A stretch of DNA of 36,318 bases. It comes from a candidate division TA06 bacterium SM23_40 (GTDB lineage: Bacteria; LJUI01; SM1-40). Shown piece after piece: positions 26,758 to 34,099 of the stretch. Below the pieces are notes generated by a model. The model was not told where the DNA came from. It saw only the letters and a program-made list of their open reading frames with translations, and did no database searches. Positions within the stretch are counted from its first letter, which is position 1. Every line of letters begins with the position of its first letter. Made by a program: the position numbers and the translations under genes. Location of the stretch: contig LJUI01000030.1 in assembly GCA_001303705.1 (NCBI GenBank), forward strand, positions 1-36,318, written 5' to 3'.

Positions 26758-26931
26758 CACTCCCCTCCGCCACGTGCCGATCGGTCGCCTCCGGCCGGGG
26801 GAGTCCCCGGACGTACCATAAGTGTTCATGTGCGCCGAGCTTCGGATTCTCAAAGGCGTGCGCCTGTGACGGAGGGAGACCGCCCCTGCGAGCACCGGCT
26901 CCCTGTGCGACGCCGCGGAGCATCTCGACGG

Positions 26932-26967
26932 GCGCACTGCAGCGGACAGGCGCACTGCAGCGGACAG
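26932..26967 (+). repeat. Two exact tandem copies of an 18-bp unit
   Basis: GCGCACTGCAGCGGACAG is repeated twice without change (26932-26949 and 26950-26967). It lies in the 343-bp gap between leuS and tRNA-Arg. The gap also holds a 7-bp inverted repeat (ACTCCCC at 26759-26765, GGGGAGT at 26798-26804) just after the leuS stop, without a T-tract, and the tRNA promoter. I see no gene in it. Confidence 0.6.
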
Positions 26968-27024
26968 ACGCCCTGTATGAGGGCATGTACCGTGCCCGCG
27001 AGCATCCTCCCTGCAAACAAACGC

Positions 27025-27053
27025 TTGACAAGCGCGTGGTTGCGTGGTACAAA
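27025..27053 (+). promoter_or_regulatory. Sigma-70-type promoter of tRNA-Arg
   Basis: TTGACA (27025-27030, perfect) and TACAAA (27048-27053, four of six) are spaced 17 bp. A transcription start near 27060 would leave a short leader of about 40 bases before the tRNA. Confidence 0.55.
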
Positions 27054-27100
27054 GAGCCTGCGACAGCAATAAGTGCAGGCAGTTCATCACGATTTGGGCC

Positions 27101-27177
27101 GCGCCCGTAGCTCAACTGGATAGAGCAACGGACTACGAATCCGTAGGTTAGAGGTTCGAATCCCCTCGGGCGCGCCA
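27101..27177 (+). tRNA. tRNA-Arg(ACG)
   Basis: Full cloverleaf. Acceptor GCGCCCG pairs with CGGGCGC, discriminator G, CCA encoded. D-arm GCTC...GAGC. Anticodon stem ACGGA/TCCGT with loop CTACGAA, giving anticodon ACG. T-loop TTCGAAT. One A-C mismatch is visible in the middle of the T-stem (AGAGG against CCCCT). A34 of this tRNA is the standard substrate of TadA, whose gene is next downstream. Confidence 0.95.
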
Positions 27178-27283
27178 TATGTATATTCATTTTGTCTCTG
27201 GATCCGGGCGGCGAGCAATGCTTACCCCTTTTGGACCGGATCGAGGCGCTTAACAGATCTCCACTACGACGACTCCCGATCGA

Positions 27284-27772
27284 ATGATCGATCTACACGT
27301 GGAAGAGCGGTTCATGCGGCAGGCGCTGACCGAGGCGGCGGAGAGCCTGCATGACGGCGAGGTGCCGGTCGGCGCGGTGATCACCCGGGGGGATCGCATC
27401 ATCGGGCGGGGGAGAAACCGTCGCGAGGGGCTGCGTGATCCCACCGCCCATGCTGAGATCCTCGCGATCGGAGCCGCGGCATCGAGCCTGGAGGCGTGGC
27501 GCCTCTCCGGGTGCACTATCTATGTGACTCTCGAGCCCTGCCCTATGTGCGCTGGCGCCATCGTGTTGGCGCGTATCGACCGATTGGTCATTGGCGCGGA
27601 CGATCCGAAGGGCGGCGCCTGTGGCTCGCTCCTCAACATCGTCGAGGACGAGAGACTGAATCACCGCGTCTCGGTGACGCGCGGCGTCCTTGCCGACGAT
27701 AGCAGCGCGCTCCTGCGACAATTCTTCGAGCAGTTGCGCGACCGCGGCGAGGGCGCACATACAGTAGCCTAG
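27284..27772 (+). CDS. tadA: tRNA-specific adenosine deaminase
   Basis: 162 residues. Cytidine-deaminase fold with the zinc/catalytic set His56-Ala-Glu58 (TAHAEI) and PCPMC (Cys86, Cys89). The phrases DGEVPVGAVI and EAWRLSGCTIYVTLEPCPMCAGAIV are characteristic of TadA. It converts A34 to inosine in tRNA-Arg(ACG), allowing reading of CGU, CGC and CGA. It sits 106 bp after the gene for exactly that tRNA and 15 bp before tRNA-Ser(CGA). The ATG at 27284 has no strong ribosome binding site. Confidence 0.95.
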   Translation: MIDLHVEERFMRQALTEAAESLHDGEVPVGAVITRGDRIIGRGRNRREGLRDPTAHAEILAIGAAASSLEAWRLSGCTIYVTLEPCPMCAGAIVLARIDRLVIGADDPKGGACGSLLNIVEDERLNHRVSVTRGVLADDSSALLRQFFEQLRDRGEGAHTVA

Positions 27773-27787
27773 AGCCGCACCAAGAAC

Positions 27788-27877
27788 GGAGAGATGGCCG
27801 AGTCTGGTTGAAGGCGCACGACTCGAAATCGTGTATCCCTTCGGGGATCGGGGGTTCGAATCCCTCTCTCTCCGCCA
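27788..27877 (+). tRNA. tRNA-Ser(CGA)
   Basis: Class II tRNA of 90 bases. Acceptor GGAGAGA/TCTCTCC, discriminator G, CCA encoded. Anticodon stem CACGA/TCGTG with loop CTCGAAA, anticodon CGA (reads UCG). Long variable arm with hairpin ATCCC-TTC-GGGGAT. T-arm GGGGG-TTCGAAT-CCCTC. It starts 15 bases after the tadA stop and is probably processed from the same transcript. Confidence 0.95.
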
Positions 27878-27995
27878 GTCTACGATTCTTTGTCGGATTC
27901 GGAGTCACGAGCCTGCACAGAGTGTCCGCGTCGACCTGTGCGAGACGGTGCGACTGGGAAACGGCAGAAGAAATCAGACATTCCGCGGCTGAAAC

Positions 27996-28408
27996 GTGAA
28001 AACGAACAGACCAGAGCCTCCCGCATACCTCTTCGTATGCCTACTCCTCGGGGTAGGACTACACTTCGTCGTGCCGATAGTGCAGCTGGTCCGGTTTCCC
28101 TACAGGTTGGGCGGAATCCTGCTTCTCTATTCAAGAAGGCGGAGACGACGGTCAAGCCGTTCGAGGAATCATCTGCCTTGATCGTAGAAGGGCCGTTCGG
28201 CGCGAGCCGTCATCCCATGTACCTGGGTATGGCCCTGGCACTTCTCGGGGTGGGACTCCTCCTCGGGTCGCTCGTCGCCCTGCTCGTTCCGTTCGCGTTC
28301 ATCGCCGCGATGGAGATCGCCTTCATCAAACATGAAGAAAGAGCTCTGGAGACGACCTTCGGGGAGGAATACAATCGGTACAGGCGGCAGGTGAGGCGCT
28401 GGTTGTAG
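27996..28408 (+). pseudogene. Broken isoprenylcysteine-methyltransferase-like membrane protein
   Basis: Two parts of one gene lie in different frames. From the GTG at 27996 the first frame reads two membrane-type segments typical of the family N-terminus (PPAYLFVCLLLGVGLHFVVPIVQLVRFPYRLGGILL). The rest is in the -1 frame from about 28127: LFKKAETTVKPFEESSALI, GPFGASRHPMYLGM and HEERALETTFGEEYNRYRRQVRRWL, the conserved SAM-binding part of isoprenylcysteine carboxyl methyltransferase/PEMT-type enzymes. From the usual family layout about 13 residues seem to be missing at the junction, so an out-of-frame deletion of about 40 bases is inferred. A continuous frame (27890-28408) exists but its first half is meaningless. 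Confidence 0.75.
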
Positions 28409-28433
28409 GCTATTGAAATCGTCTGGAAGCGAC

Positions 28434-28931
28434 ATGACCGGCATGCGAAAGAAGCGATCGCGACTCAAGCAGTATCAGGTGCCAGTTCTGGCAGGAGCGC
28501 TTCTGTTGATCGTGGTGTTGTGCATCCGTTGCGGAGGCACAGACGCGGCGGAGCGATCCTGGCTCGATGACATCGAGGAGGGGGAGAGAGATCTCGTCCA
28601 CTGCGAGCGGTATCGCGTGCGGTGGAGTGCCGCGGCCGATACCGCTGCTGCCCGGGAGGCAGCGGGCCCAGTGCGGCGGGCTGTTGCCGAGCATCCCCGG
28701 CTGCTCAATCAGCTGGCGAGCGAGTGCTATCCAGATGGAGAGGGGGATATCCCGAGCCTCGAGTTCCGTTACCAGACGACCGGGCAGAACAGGGAGGACG
28801 GTCTGTTCGTCGTCAAGTACTTCGCCCGCATCGAGCACCCGCACATTGTCGCAGGGTATTCGTGTATCTTCGTCGTCGACGAGAAGAGCAAGGTCCAGGC
28901 GCTCTATATCGAGGCGCTGCCTCTCGAATAG
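28434..28931 (+). CDS. Small membrane-anchored protein, unknown function
   Basis: 165 residues from the ATG at 28434, preceded by TGGAAG; a TTG at 28413 is also in frame. One N-terminal membrane helix (VPVLAGALLLIVVLCI) follows a basic start (RKKRSRLK); the RCGG after it is not a convincing lipobox. The remainder is soluble, with mixed alpha/beta character ending in IFVVDEKSKVQALYIEALPLE. Not recognised. The 257-bp stretch downstream to leuD contains no supported gene or promoter. Confidence 0.65.
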   Translation: MTGMRKKRSRLKQYQVPVLAGALLLIVVLCIRCGGTDAAERSWLDDIEEGERDLVHCERYRVRWSAAADTAAAREAAGPVRRAVAEHPRLLNQLASECYPDGEGDIPSLEFRYQTTGQNREDGLFVVKYFARIEHPHIVAGYSCIFVVDEKSKVQALYIEALPLE

Positions 28932-29188
28932 AAGAGAGGTCCGGCATTGTGAGGCGTGCCCTGTGATGCGAGGGAGACCAGCCTGAGCAGTGGTTATGCG
29001 TGAGCTGGAGGCCGGCGCGCCAATGAGACGCCACCCTACGAACGGGAAACGAGCGTGTGACTGAGGCGCGGACGAGGGGGTGGAATGCCGGCAATCGAGC
29101 GAAAGGTGAGGCCGGGAGCGAGACGCCAGCACGCGCCTGAGATGCGGACGCGCGGGCGGCACGCGAGCACTCGACGAAGGAGATCGCA

Positions 29189-29683
29189 GTGGGCATCATA
29201 AAGGGCCGGGTGATTAAACTCGGCGACAATATAGATACCGACGTCATCTATCCCGGCAAGTATCTCCCGATAATCGAGGCATCGGAGATGGCTGCCCATG
29301 CCCTCGAGGGCATCGATCCGTCGTTCCCGGAACGGATCGGACGTGGTGACATCATCGTAGCGGGATCGAACTTCGGATGCGGAAGTTCACGTGAACAGGC
29401 AGCGACCTGTCTCGCGGCTGCCGGCATCGGAGCGGTGGTCGCTAAGTCATTCTCTCGCATCTTCTACCGCAACGCGATCAACCAGGGGCTGCCACCGATA
29501 GAGTGCGCGCAGGCCGCAGACATGATAGAGGAAGGGGAGGAGGTCGAGGTCGATCTCGCCGGGGGGCAGCTGCGTTACAGCGGAGGCAGTCTATCGTTCG
29601 CTGCCCTGCCCGAATTCGTCATGGAGATTCTCAATGACGGGGGGCTCATCGCTCATACCAAGAAGGTTATGGGCAAGGCCTGA
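29189..29683 (+). CDS. leuD: 3-isopropylmalate dehydratase small subunit (or homoaconitase small subunit)
   Basis: 164 residues from the GTG at 29189, preceded by AAGGAGAT at good spacing. Swivel-domain marks: NIDTDVIYPGKYL, GDIIVAGSNFGCGSSREQA, AVVAKSFSRIFYRNAINQGLPP. It is the short archaeal-type form found in leucine and alpha-aminoadipate pathways. Together with a large subunit (LeuC, not in this window) it isomerises 2- to 3-isopropylmalate. The dehydrogenase that catalyses the next step follows at 29834. Which of the two pathways cannot be decided from this subunit alone. Confidence 0.92.
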   Translation: MGIIKGRVIKLGDNIDTDVIYPGKYLPIIEASEMAAHALEGIDPSFPERIGRGDIIVAGSNFGCGSSREQAATCLAAAGIGAVVAKSFSRIFYRNAINQGLPPIECAQAADMIEEGEEVEVDLAGGQLRYSGGSLSFAALPEFVMEILNDGGLIAHTKKVMGKA

Positions 29684-29818
29684 AGGTTGATCCGAGAGAG
29701 GGTACGCGACAGCAGGGGACGGATGACACGGACATGAACGAGCTTTGGTTCATTTTCGATACGCCAGAAAGCTCGTGGGCAAGGCCTGAAAGTTGTCATG
29801 ACAGAGGATACGTGACAG
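29670..29818 (+). repeat. Direct repeat: duplicated 3' end of leuD and its spacer
   Basis: Copy 1 is 29670-29712 and copy 2 is 29776-29818, with 35 of 43 positions identical by eye. Both start TGGGCAAGGCCTGAA, which includes the leuD stop, and both end TACG.GACAG. Weaker similarity extends about 14 bases further upstream, where copy 2 still reads KLVGKA-stop against KKVMGKA-stop of leuD. It explains most of the 150-bp gap before the dehydrogenase gene. Confidence 0.75.
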
Positions 29819-29833
29819 AAAGGGAGACCAGAC

Positions 29834-30889
29834 GTGGCGAAGTACAGAATTGCGTGGATGCCCGGCGATGGTATCGGGCATGATGTGCTCGAGGCCGCGA
29901 AGATCGTACTCGATGCGATCGAACTCGATGCGGAGTATGTTCCCGCCGAAGTGGGATGGACCTGCTGGGAGAAGTACAGGGACGCGCTGCCGCCGGGGAC
30001 GATCGAGATCCTGAAGGAGTGTGACTGCGGATTGTTCGGGGCGATCACCTCCAGGCCGAATGTACCGGGGTACCGCAGCCCGATCGTGCGCATGCGTATC
30101 CTCTTTGATCTGTACGTCAACCTCAGGCCCTGCAAGGCTTTTCCTGGCAACCCTCTCAATTATCGCGATGACATCGATCTGGTCATCTTTCGTGAGAACA
30201 CTGAGGGCCTGTACTCCGGCATCGAGTACCGCCCGATCCCGGATGAGATCATGAAGCTCCCGGGAATGCGTCAGGTTGATCCCAATGAGGCCGCGATCTC
30301 CATCCGGCTGTTCACGAAGAAGGGGTGTCGGCGTATCGTGAAGGCGGCGTTCGAGTATGCGAAGAAACACGGGAGGAAGAAGGTAACAGCGGTCCACAAG
30401 GCGAACGTGGTGCGCGAAACCTGCGGGATGTTTCTCGAAGAGGCTCGGGAGGTGGCCGCGGAGTATCCGGACATCGCTTTTGAGGAACAGAATGTCGATG
30501 CCGTTGCCATGTGGCTCATCAAGAATCCACAGGACTACGATATACTTGTGACGACGAATCTCTTCGGCGACATCATATCGGATGAGGCTGCCCAGTTGAT
30601 CGGGAGCCTCGGGTTCGGTTCGAGCGGGAACATCGGTGACGATTTCGCAGTCTTCGAGCCCACTCACGGGTCTGCCCCGAAGTATGCCGGGCAGTACAAG
30701 GTGAATCCGATGGCCACGCTGCTTGCGACCAGGTTGATGTTCGAGTGGCTCGGCGAGGAGGAGAAGGCGCGTCGACTGGAGGATGCGCTGAGCAGAGTCA
30801 TCCGCGAAGGGAAGGTCAAGACCTACGATATGGGCGGCAGCTCTACGACGCTCGAGGTGGCTGAGGAGGTGGCCCGGGTACTGGGTTGA
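29834..30889 (+). CDS. Isopropylmalate/homoisocitrate/isocitrate dehydrogenase family enzyme
   Basis: 351 residues from the GTG at 29834, preceded by AAAGGGAGA. Beta-decarboxylating dehydrogenase with MPGDGIGHDV, the substrate-arginine block RSPIVRMRILFDLYVNLRP, FRENTEGLYSG, VTAVHKANV, NLFGDIISDEAAQLIGSLG and FEPTHGSAPKYAGQ. The segment ITSRPNVPGYRSPIVRMR is unlike the RPE-GLL.LR of classical LeuB and more like homoisocitrate dehydrogenases or archaeal LeuB-type enzymes. It oxidatively decarboxylates a 3-substituted malate with NAD(P)+. Position after leuD supports leucine or lysine (aminoadipate) synthesis. Confidence 0.9.
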   Translation: MAKYRIAWMPGDGIGHDVLEAAKIVLDAIELDAEYVPAEVGWTCWEKYRDALPPGTIEILKECDCGLFGAITSRPNVPGYRSPIVRMRILFDLYVNLRPCKAFPGNPLNYRDDIDLVIFRENTEGLYSGIEYRPIPDEIMKLPGMRQVDPNEAAISIRLFTKKGCRRIVKAAFEYAKKHGRKKVTAVHKANVVRETCGMFLEEAREVAAEYPDIAFEEQNVDAVAMWLIKNPQDYDILVTTNLFGDIISDEAAQLIGSLGFGSSGNIGDDFAVFEPTHGSAPKYAGQYKVNPMATLLATRLMFEWLGEEEKARRLEDALSRVIREGKVKTYDMGGSSTTLEVAEEVARVLG

Positions 30890-30960
30890 TCTCGCATTCC
30901 GAACATCACATGTCTTGAGAACCGGCCCCAGGGGTGAGCGGAGCGGTCGAGGGGGAGGGC

Positions 30961-31845
30961 ATGTCTGGCGGTCGGCCGCGCGTGCTGTCGTTCCTGGCGC
31001 TTGTCGTTGGTGTTTGCGGTCTCAGCTCTCCATCCCGGGGTGCATTCGTCTCGCTCGATAGTCAGGCTTCTGGAGCAGGGATGGGTGGGCCGTTCGCCGT
31101 CGGCGCTGGTGTGTCGACGAGCGGGGCCGGGATCGCGCAGCTCGCACGCGCGGAGCTGGCGTTCTTCTACAGCGAGCTCTTCGGCCTCGACGACCTCCGC
31201 CTCGTTGCGATCACGTACGGTGGGCCGGGCCCTGTCGGAAAGATGGGGGCCGGTTTTCGTTCCTTCGGGGGATCGACCTACCGCGAAGATGTTCTCTGGC
31301 TCGGGTCAGGGTGGATGGTCGGAGAGCGGGTCGCGCTCGGCGGTGCGGTCAAGCTGATGTATCTCGTGATCGCGGGGTACGGCGAAGAGATGATTGGGGG
31401 CGCCGACGTCGGCATCCAGACCTGGCCGGCCGGAGAGGAGTCGTTCGCGCTCGGCATGTGGATCGAGAACGTGGATGGGCCGAGCATCAGAAGCGCCGGG
31501 GAACGGCTTCCTGCGGCCGCCCACGTAGGCTTCCACTGGCGTCCGACTGGACAATTGTTGGTTGCGGGAGAGATCTTCCAGGAACGGGGCTTCGATCCGC
31601 AGTATCGGGTGGGGCAGGAGATCTCGATCTCTCCTCTGGTGACGCTTCGCGCCGGGATCAGAACGGATCCCGCCTCGTTCTCTGCCGGACTGAGCGTCGG
31701 CAATGAACAAGTTGTCTTCGACTACGCGTGGCGCTCTCATCCCGTTCTCGGGGCGACTCAGATGGCCGGCGTGAGGATATTCTTCGGGATGAAAGATCGA
31801 GACGAGACCGGGGCCGGGGATCGATCTCCGGGTGAGGAAGAATAA
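30961..31845 (+). CDS. Outer-membrane beta-barrel protein, PorV/PorQ-like
   Basis: 294 residues from the ATG at 30961, chosen for its GGGGGAGGG site; a GTG at 30934 is in frame. Signal peptide MSGGRPRVLSFLALVVGVCGLSSPSRG. The mature start AFVSLDSQASGAGMGGPFAVGAG, followed by short alternating strands with many Gly and aromatic residues, is the layout of PorV/PorQ and FadL-like barrels. The C-terminus ends in a barrel strand (GVRIFFGM) plus a short charged tail. Exact role unknown. First of three envelope genes; the next begins after a repeat-rich spacer. Confidence 0.7.
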   Translation: MSGGRPRVLSFLALVVGVCGLSSPSRGAFVSLDSQASGAGMGGPFAVGAGVSTSGAGIAQLARAELAFFYSELFGLDDLRLVAITYGGPGPVGKMGAGFRSFGGSTYREDVLWLGSGWMVGERVALGGAVKLMYLVIAGYGEEMIGGADVGIQTWPAGEESFALGMWIENVDGPSIRSAGERLPAAAHVGFHWRPTGQLLVAGEIFQERGFDPQYRVGQEISISPLVTLRAGIRTDPASFSAGLSVGNEQVVFDYAWRSHPVLGATQMAGVRIFFGMKDRDETGAGDRSPGEEE

Positions 31846-32060
31846 ACGGCCGAGAAGAGCGAACCTTCGAGGAGATTGGAGCGTCGAGAAGGGTGGATTG
31901 GCCGAGGAGAGTGAGTGGTCGAGCAGGGCGGCCGATCGTGAGGAAGGGTCAAGAAGTGTAAATGGTCGGCGAGAGCGTGCGGCGAAGAAGAATGAACCGC
32001 GACGTCAAATGGATGCCCAGGAAGATTGAATCATCGAGAAGAATGAACGGCCGCGAAGAG
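31846..32060 (+). repeat. Degenerate tandem repeat of about 17-18 bp in the spacer
   Basis: The 250-bp gap after the PorV-like gene is made largely of imperfect copies of a unit near GAATGGTCGAGAAGAGTG, for example GATTGGCCGAGGAGAGTG, GAGCGTCGAGAAGGGTG, AGTGGTCGAGCAGGGCG and TGAACGGCCGCGAAGAGTG. About 11-13 units are recognisable, of 15-21 bp. A short open frame runs through it but has no protein-like character. No promoter is visible. Confidence 0.55.
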
Positions 32061-32095
32061 TGGATGATCAACACGAACGAGGGCGGAGGGAGTCA

Positions 32096-34099
32096 GTGAC
32101 CCGGGTGCGCGTTCCTTTCCTCATCATCATTTTCGTCATCGTTCCCCACCTCCTGTCGGCCCAGGATGGCCTGACGGACCTCGAGGAACTCCTCATCGAC
32201 CCCGCTCTCGAGGAGGAGGGGGAATCACTTCTTCTTGAACTCCTTGACGAACTGGCACGCCATCCGATCGAGCTCAACAGGGCCACCTGGGAGGAACTCG
32301 CCGCGCTACCCTGGGTGACGCCGGAACTGGCGAAAGCGATCGTCTCCTACCGCAAGGAGTACGGGTACTTCTCGCGTACGAGCGAGTTGCGCGGCGCTCC
32401 GGGCGTGGATGAGGAACTCTTCCGCAGAATCGCTCCCTTTGTCTGCGCGGAGCCGTGGCTGAAGGAAGTGCCCCGCAGGCCCTTCGAGGTGAGGATGCGG
32501 ACGCGCATTCGAGATCGCCATCCCCATCGCGAGGGGTATCTCGAGCGTACGTTCAGCCCCACTCGCTACTCGGTGTACAACCGTCTCTCGGCGAAGGTAG
32601 GGGAGAGAGTGTCACTCAGCCTGCTGGCGGAGCGCGATCCTGGCGAACCCGGCCTGACAGATCACATGAGTGGTGCTGTGTCGATACGCGGCGGGGAGCG
32701 GAGCGGTATCGTGGGGGCGCTCGATCGGGTCGTCGTCGGGGACTACCAGCTACAATTCGGGCAGGGACTTGTCTTTGGCCCGCGCTACGCCGTGCTCAAG
32801 GGGCGCGAACTCGTCTCTTCGCTGCGCAGACAGGAACAAGGGATCATCTACTATGCGTCTGCCGATGAGACCCGGCTCTTACGCGGGGTCGTCACCAGCC
32901 TCGGGCACCGCAACCGCGCGGTGGCGTTCGTCTCGCTGGCCCATCGCGACGCCACACTCTCCGAGGAGGGGACGTCGGTCCAGAGCGTATACGCGACAGG
33001 ACTCCACCGGACAGAGACGGAACGGGCGAAGAAAGACAAGCTCGAGGAGCAACTGATGGGTGCGCGGCTGCGCTGGCAGCTCGGGGAGAAGCTGGCGATC
33101 GGAGCCACGGGGTACCATGCCACGTACGCTCCGGAACTCGACCCACCGCTCGAGGGAGGAAGGTACTACTCACTCCGTGGCCGGACTAATCAGGTTCTCG
33201 GTGCTGACGCGCTGCTCCACCTGGGCGAGCTCGGGCTCTTCGGTGAGCACGCGTGGTGTAGAGGGGGCGGGCGAGCCTGGCTTGCCGGGGCCAGCTATCT
33301 CCTCGGGAATACGGAGACGATCACCATCATCCGTGACTACGATTGGGATTTCTATAACGACTATGGATTCGCGCTCTCCGATGTGAGCGGTGAAGTGCGC
33401 AACGAACGCGGCGCGCTCTTCGGGCTGAGACATCGGGTGGGAGGGAGCAGAGTCTGGTTTCATTATGACATCTTTGAACATCCGTGGCGCCGTTACCTGG
33501 AGGAGATGCCGACGCGGGGACAGGAGTACTGGCTTGAGGTCGAACAGCGACTGGGTACGGAGTTGGCCTTCACTCTCAGGAGGCGCAGCCGATCGAGAGA
33601 GGCGCGTCAGGAGGTCGCGTCTGACATCGCTTCCGGAACGCTCGATCTCCTCACTGATCGCGAGACGACCAGGCTGGAACTGACATGGCGGTCGGGCGAG
33701 ACGATGAGGTCGCGGCTGCGCGGCGAGTGGGTGGAGACGGCCATACAGGAGCTGGGACGTTCTGAGGACGGGAGGTTGATCTTCTGGGGGTCGACTGTAC
33801 GGCCGTACGACGAACTGCGACTGGAGACGCGATGGATCTGGTTTGCCACGGACTCGTATGACTCGAGGATCTATGAGTTCGAGAACGATCTGCCCGGGGT
33901 CATGCGGAACATGCCTCTGTGGGGCCGGGGGAGCCGCTGGTACGTTCTGATCGGGCACCGCTTTCTCCGCAGGCTCGATGTGACGGTCAAGTACGCTCAG
34001 ACGGAGAGGGAGGGCGAGCTCTCCCGCGGCTCTGGAGTCGAGGAGAGGAGGGGGAGATCCGAATATGAGTACGGCCTGGCGTTGGATCTGGTCTGGTAG
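32096..34099 (+). CDS. Secreted helix-hairpin-helix protein with a barrel-like body
   Basis: 667 residues from the GTG at 32096, chosen for the GGAGGGAG just upstream and the signal peptide that follows (TRVRVPFLIIIFVIVPHLLSAQ); an ATG at 32060 is in frame. Residues about 59-117 hold ComEA-like helix-hairpin-helix repeats (LNRATWEELAALPWVTPELAKAI and ELRGAPGVDEELFRRIAPF). The remaining 550 residues alternate short strands with turns, rich in Arg, Tyr and Gly, as in outer-membrane beta-barrels. Proteins of this layout are known in Bacteroidota-like genomes without assigned function. The HhH may bind DNA, so a role in DNA uptake can be imagined but is unproven. Its end overlaps the next gene by 35 bp. 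Confidence 0.8.
   Translation: MTRVRVPFLIIIFVIVPHLLSAQDGLTDLEELLIDPALEEEGESLLLELLDELARHPIELNRATWEELAALPWVTPELAKAIVSYRKEYGYFSRTSELRGAPGVDEELFRRIAPFVCAEPWLKEVPRRPFEVRMRTRIRDRHPHREGYLERTFSPTRYSVYNRLSAKVGERVSLSLLAERDPGEPGLTDHMSGAVSIRGGERSGIVGALDRVVVGDYQLQFGQGLVFGPRYAVLKGRELVSSLRRQEQGIIYYASADETRLLRGVVTSLGHRNRAVAFVSLAHRDATLSEEGTSVQSVYATGLHRTETERAKKDKLEEQLMGARLRWQLGEKLAIGATGYHATYAPELDPPLEGGRYYSLRGRTNQVLGADALLHLGELGLFGEHAWCRGGGRAWLAGASYLLGNTETITIIRDYDWDFYNDYGFALSDVSGEVRNERGALFGLRHRVGGSRVWFHYDIFEHPWRRYLEEMPTRGQEYWLEVEQRLGTELAFTLRRRSRSREARQEVASDIASGTLDLLTDRETTRLELTWRSGETMRSRLRGEWVETAIQELGRSEDGRLIFWGSTVRPYDELRLETRWIWFATDSYDSRIYEFENDLPGVMRNMPLWGRGSRWYVLIGHRFLRRLDVTVKYAQTEREGELSRGSGVEERRGRSEYEYGLALDLVW

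Noticed and set aside
26759-26804. Intrinsic terminator after leuS
   Set aside because: The 7-bp inverted repeat has a 32-bp loop and no T-tract.
31846-32060. CRISPR array
   Set aside because: The units are short, adjoining and degenerate, with no spacers; it is a tandem repeat.
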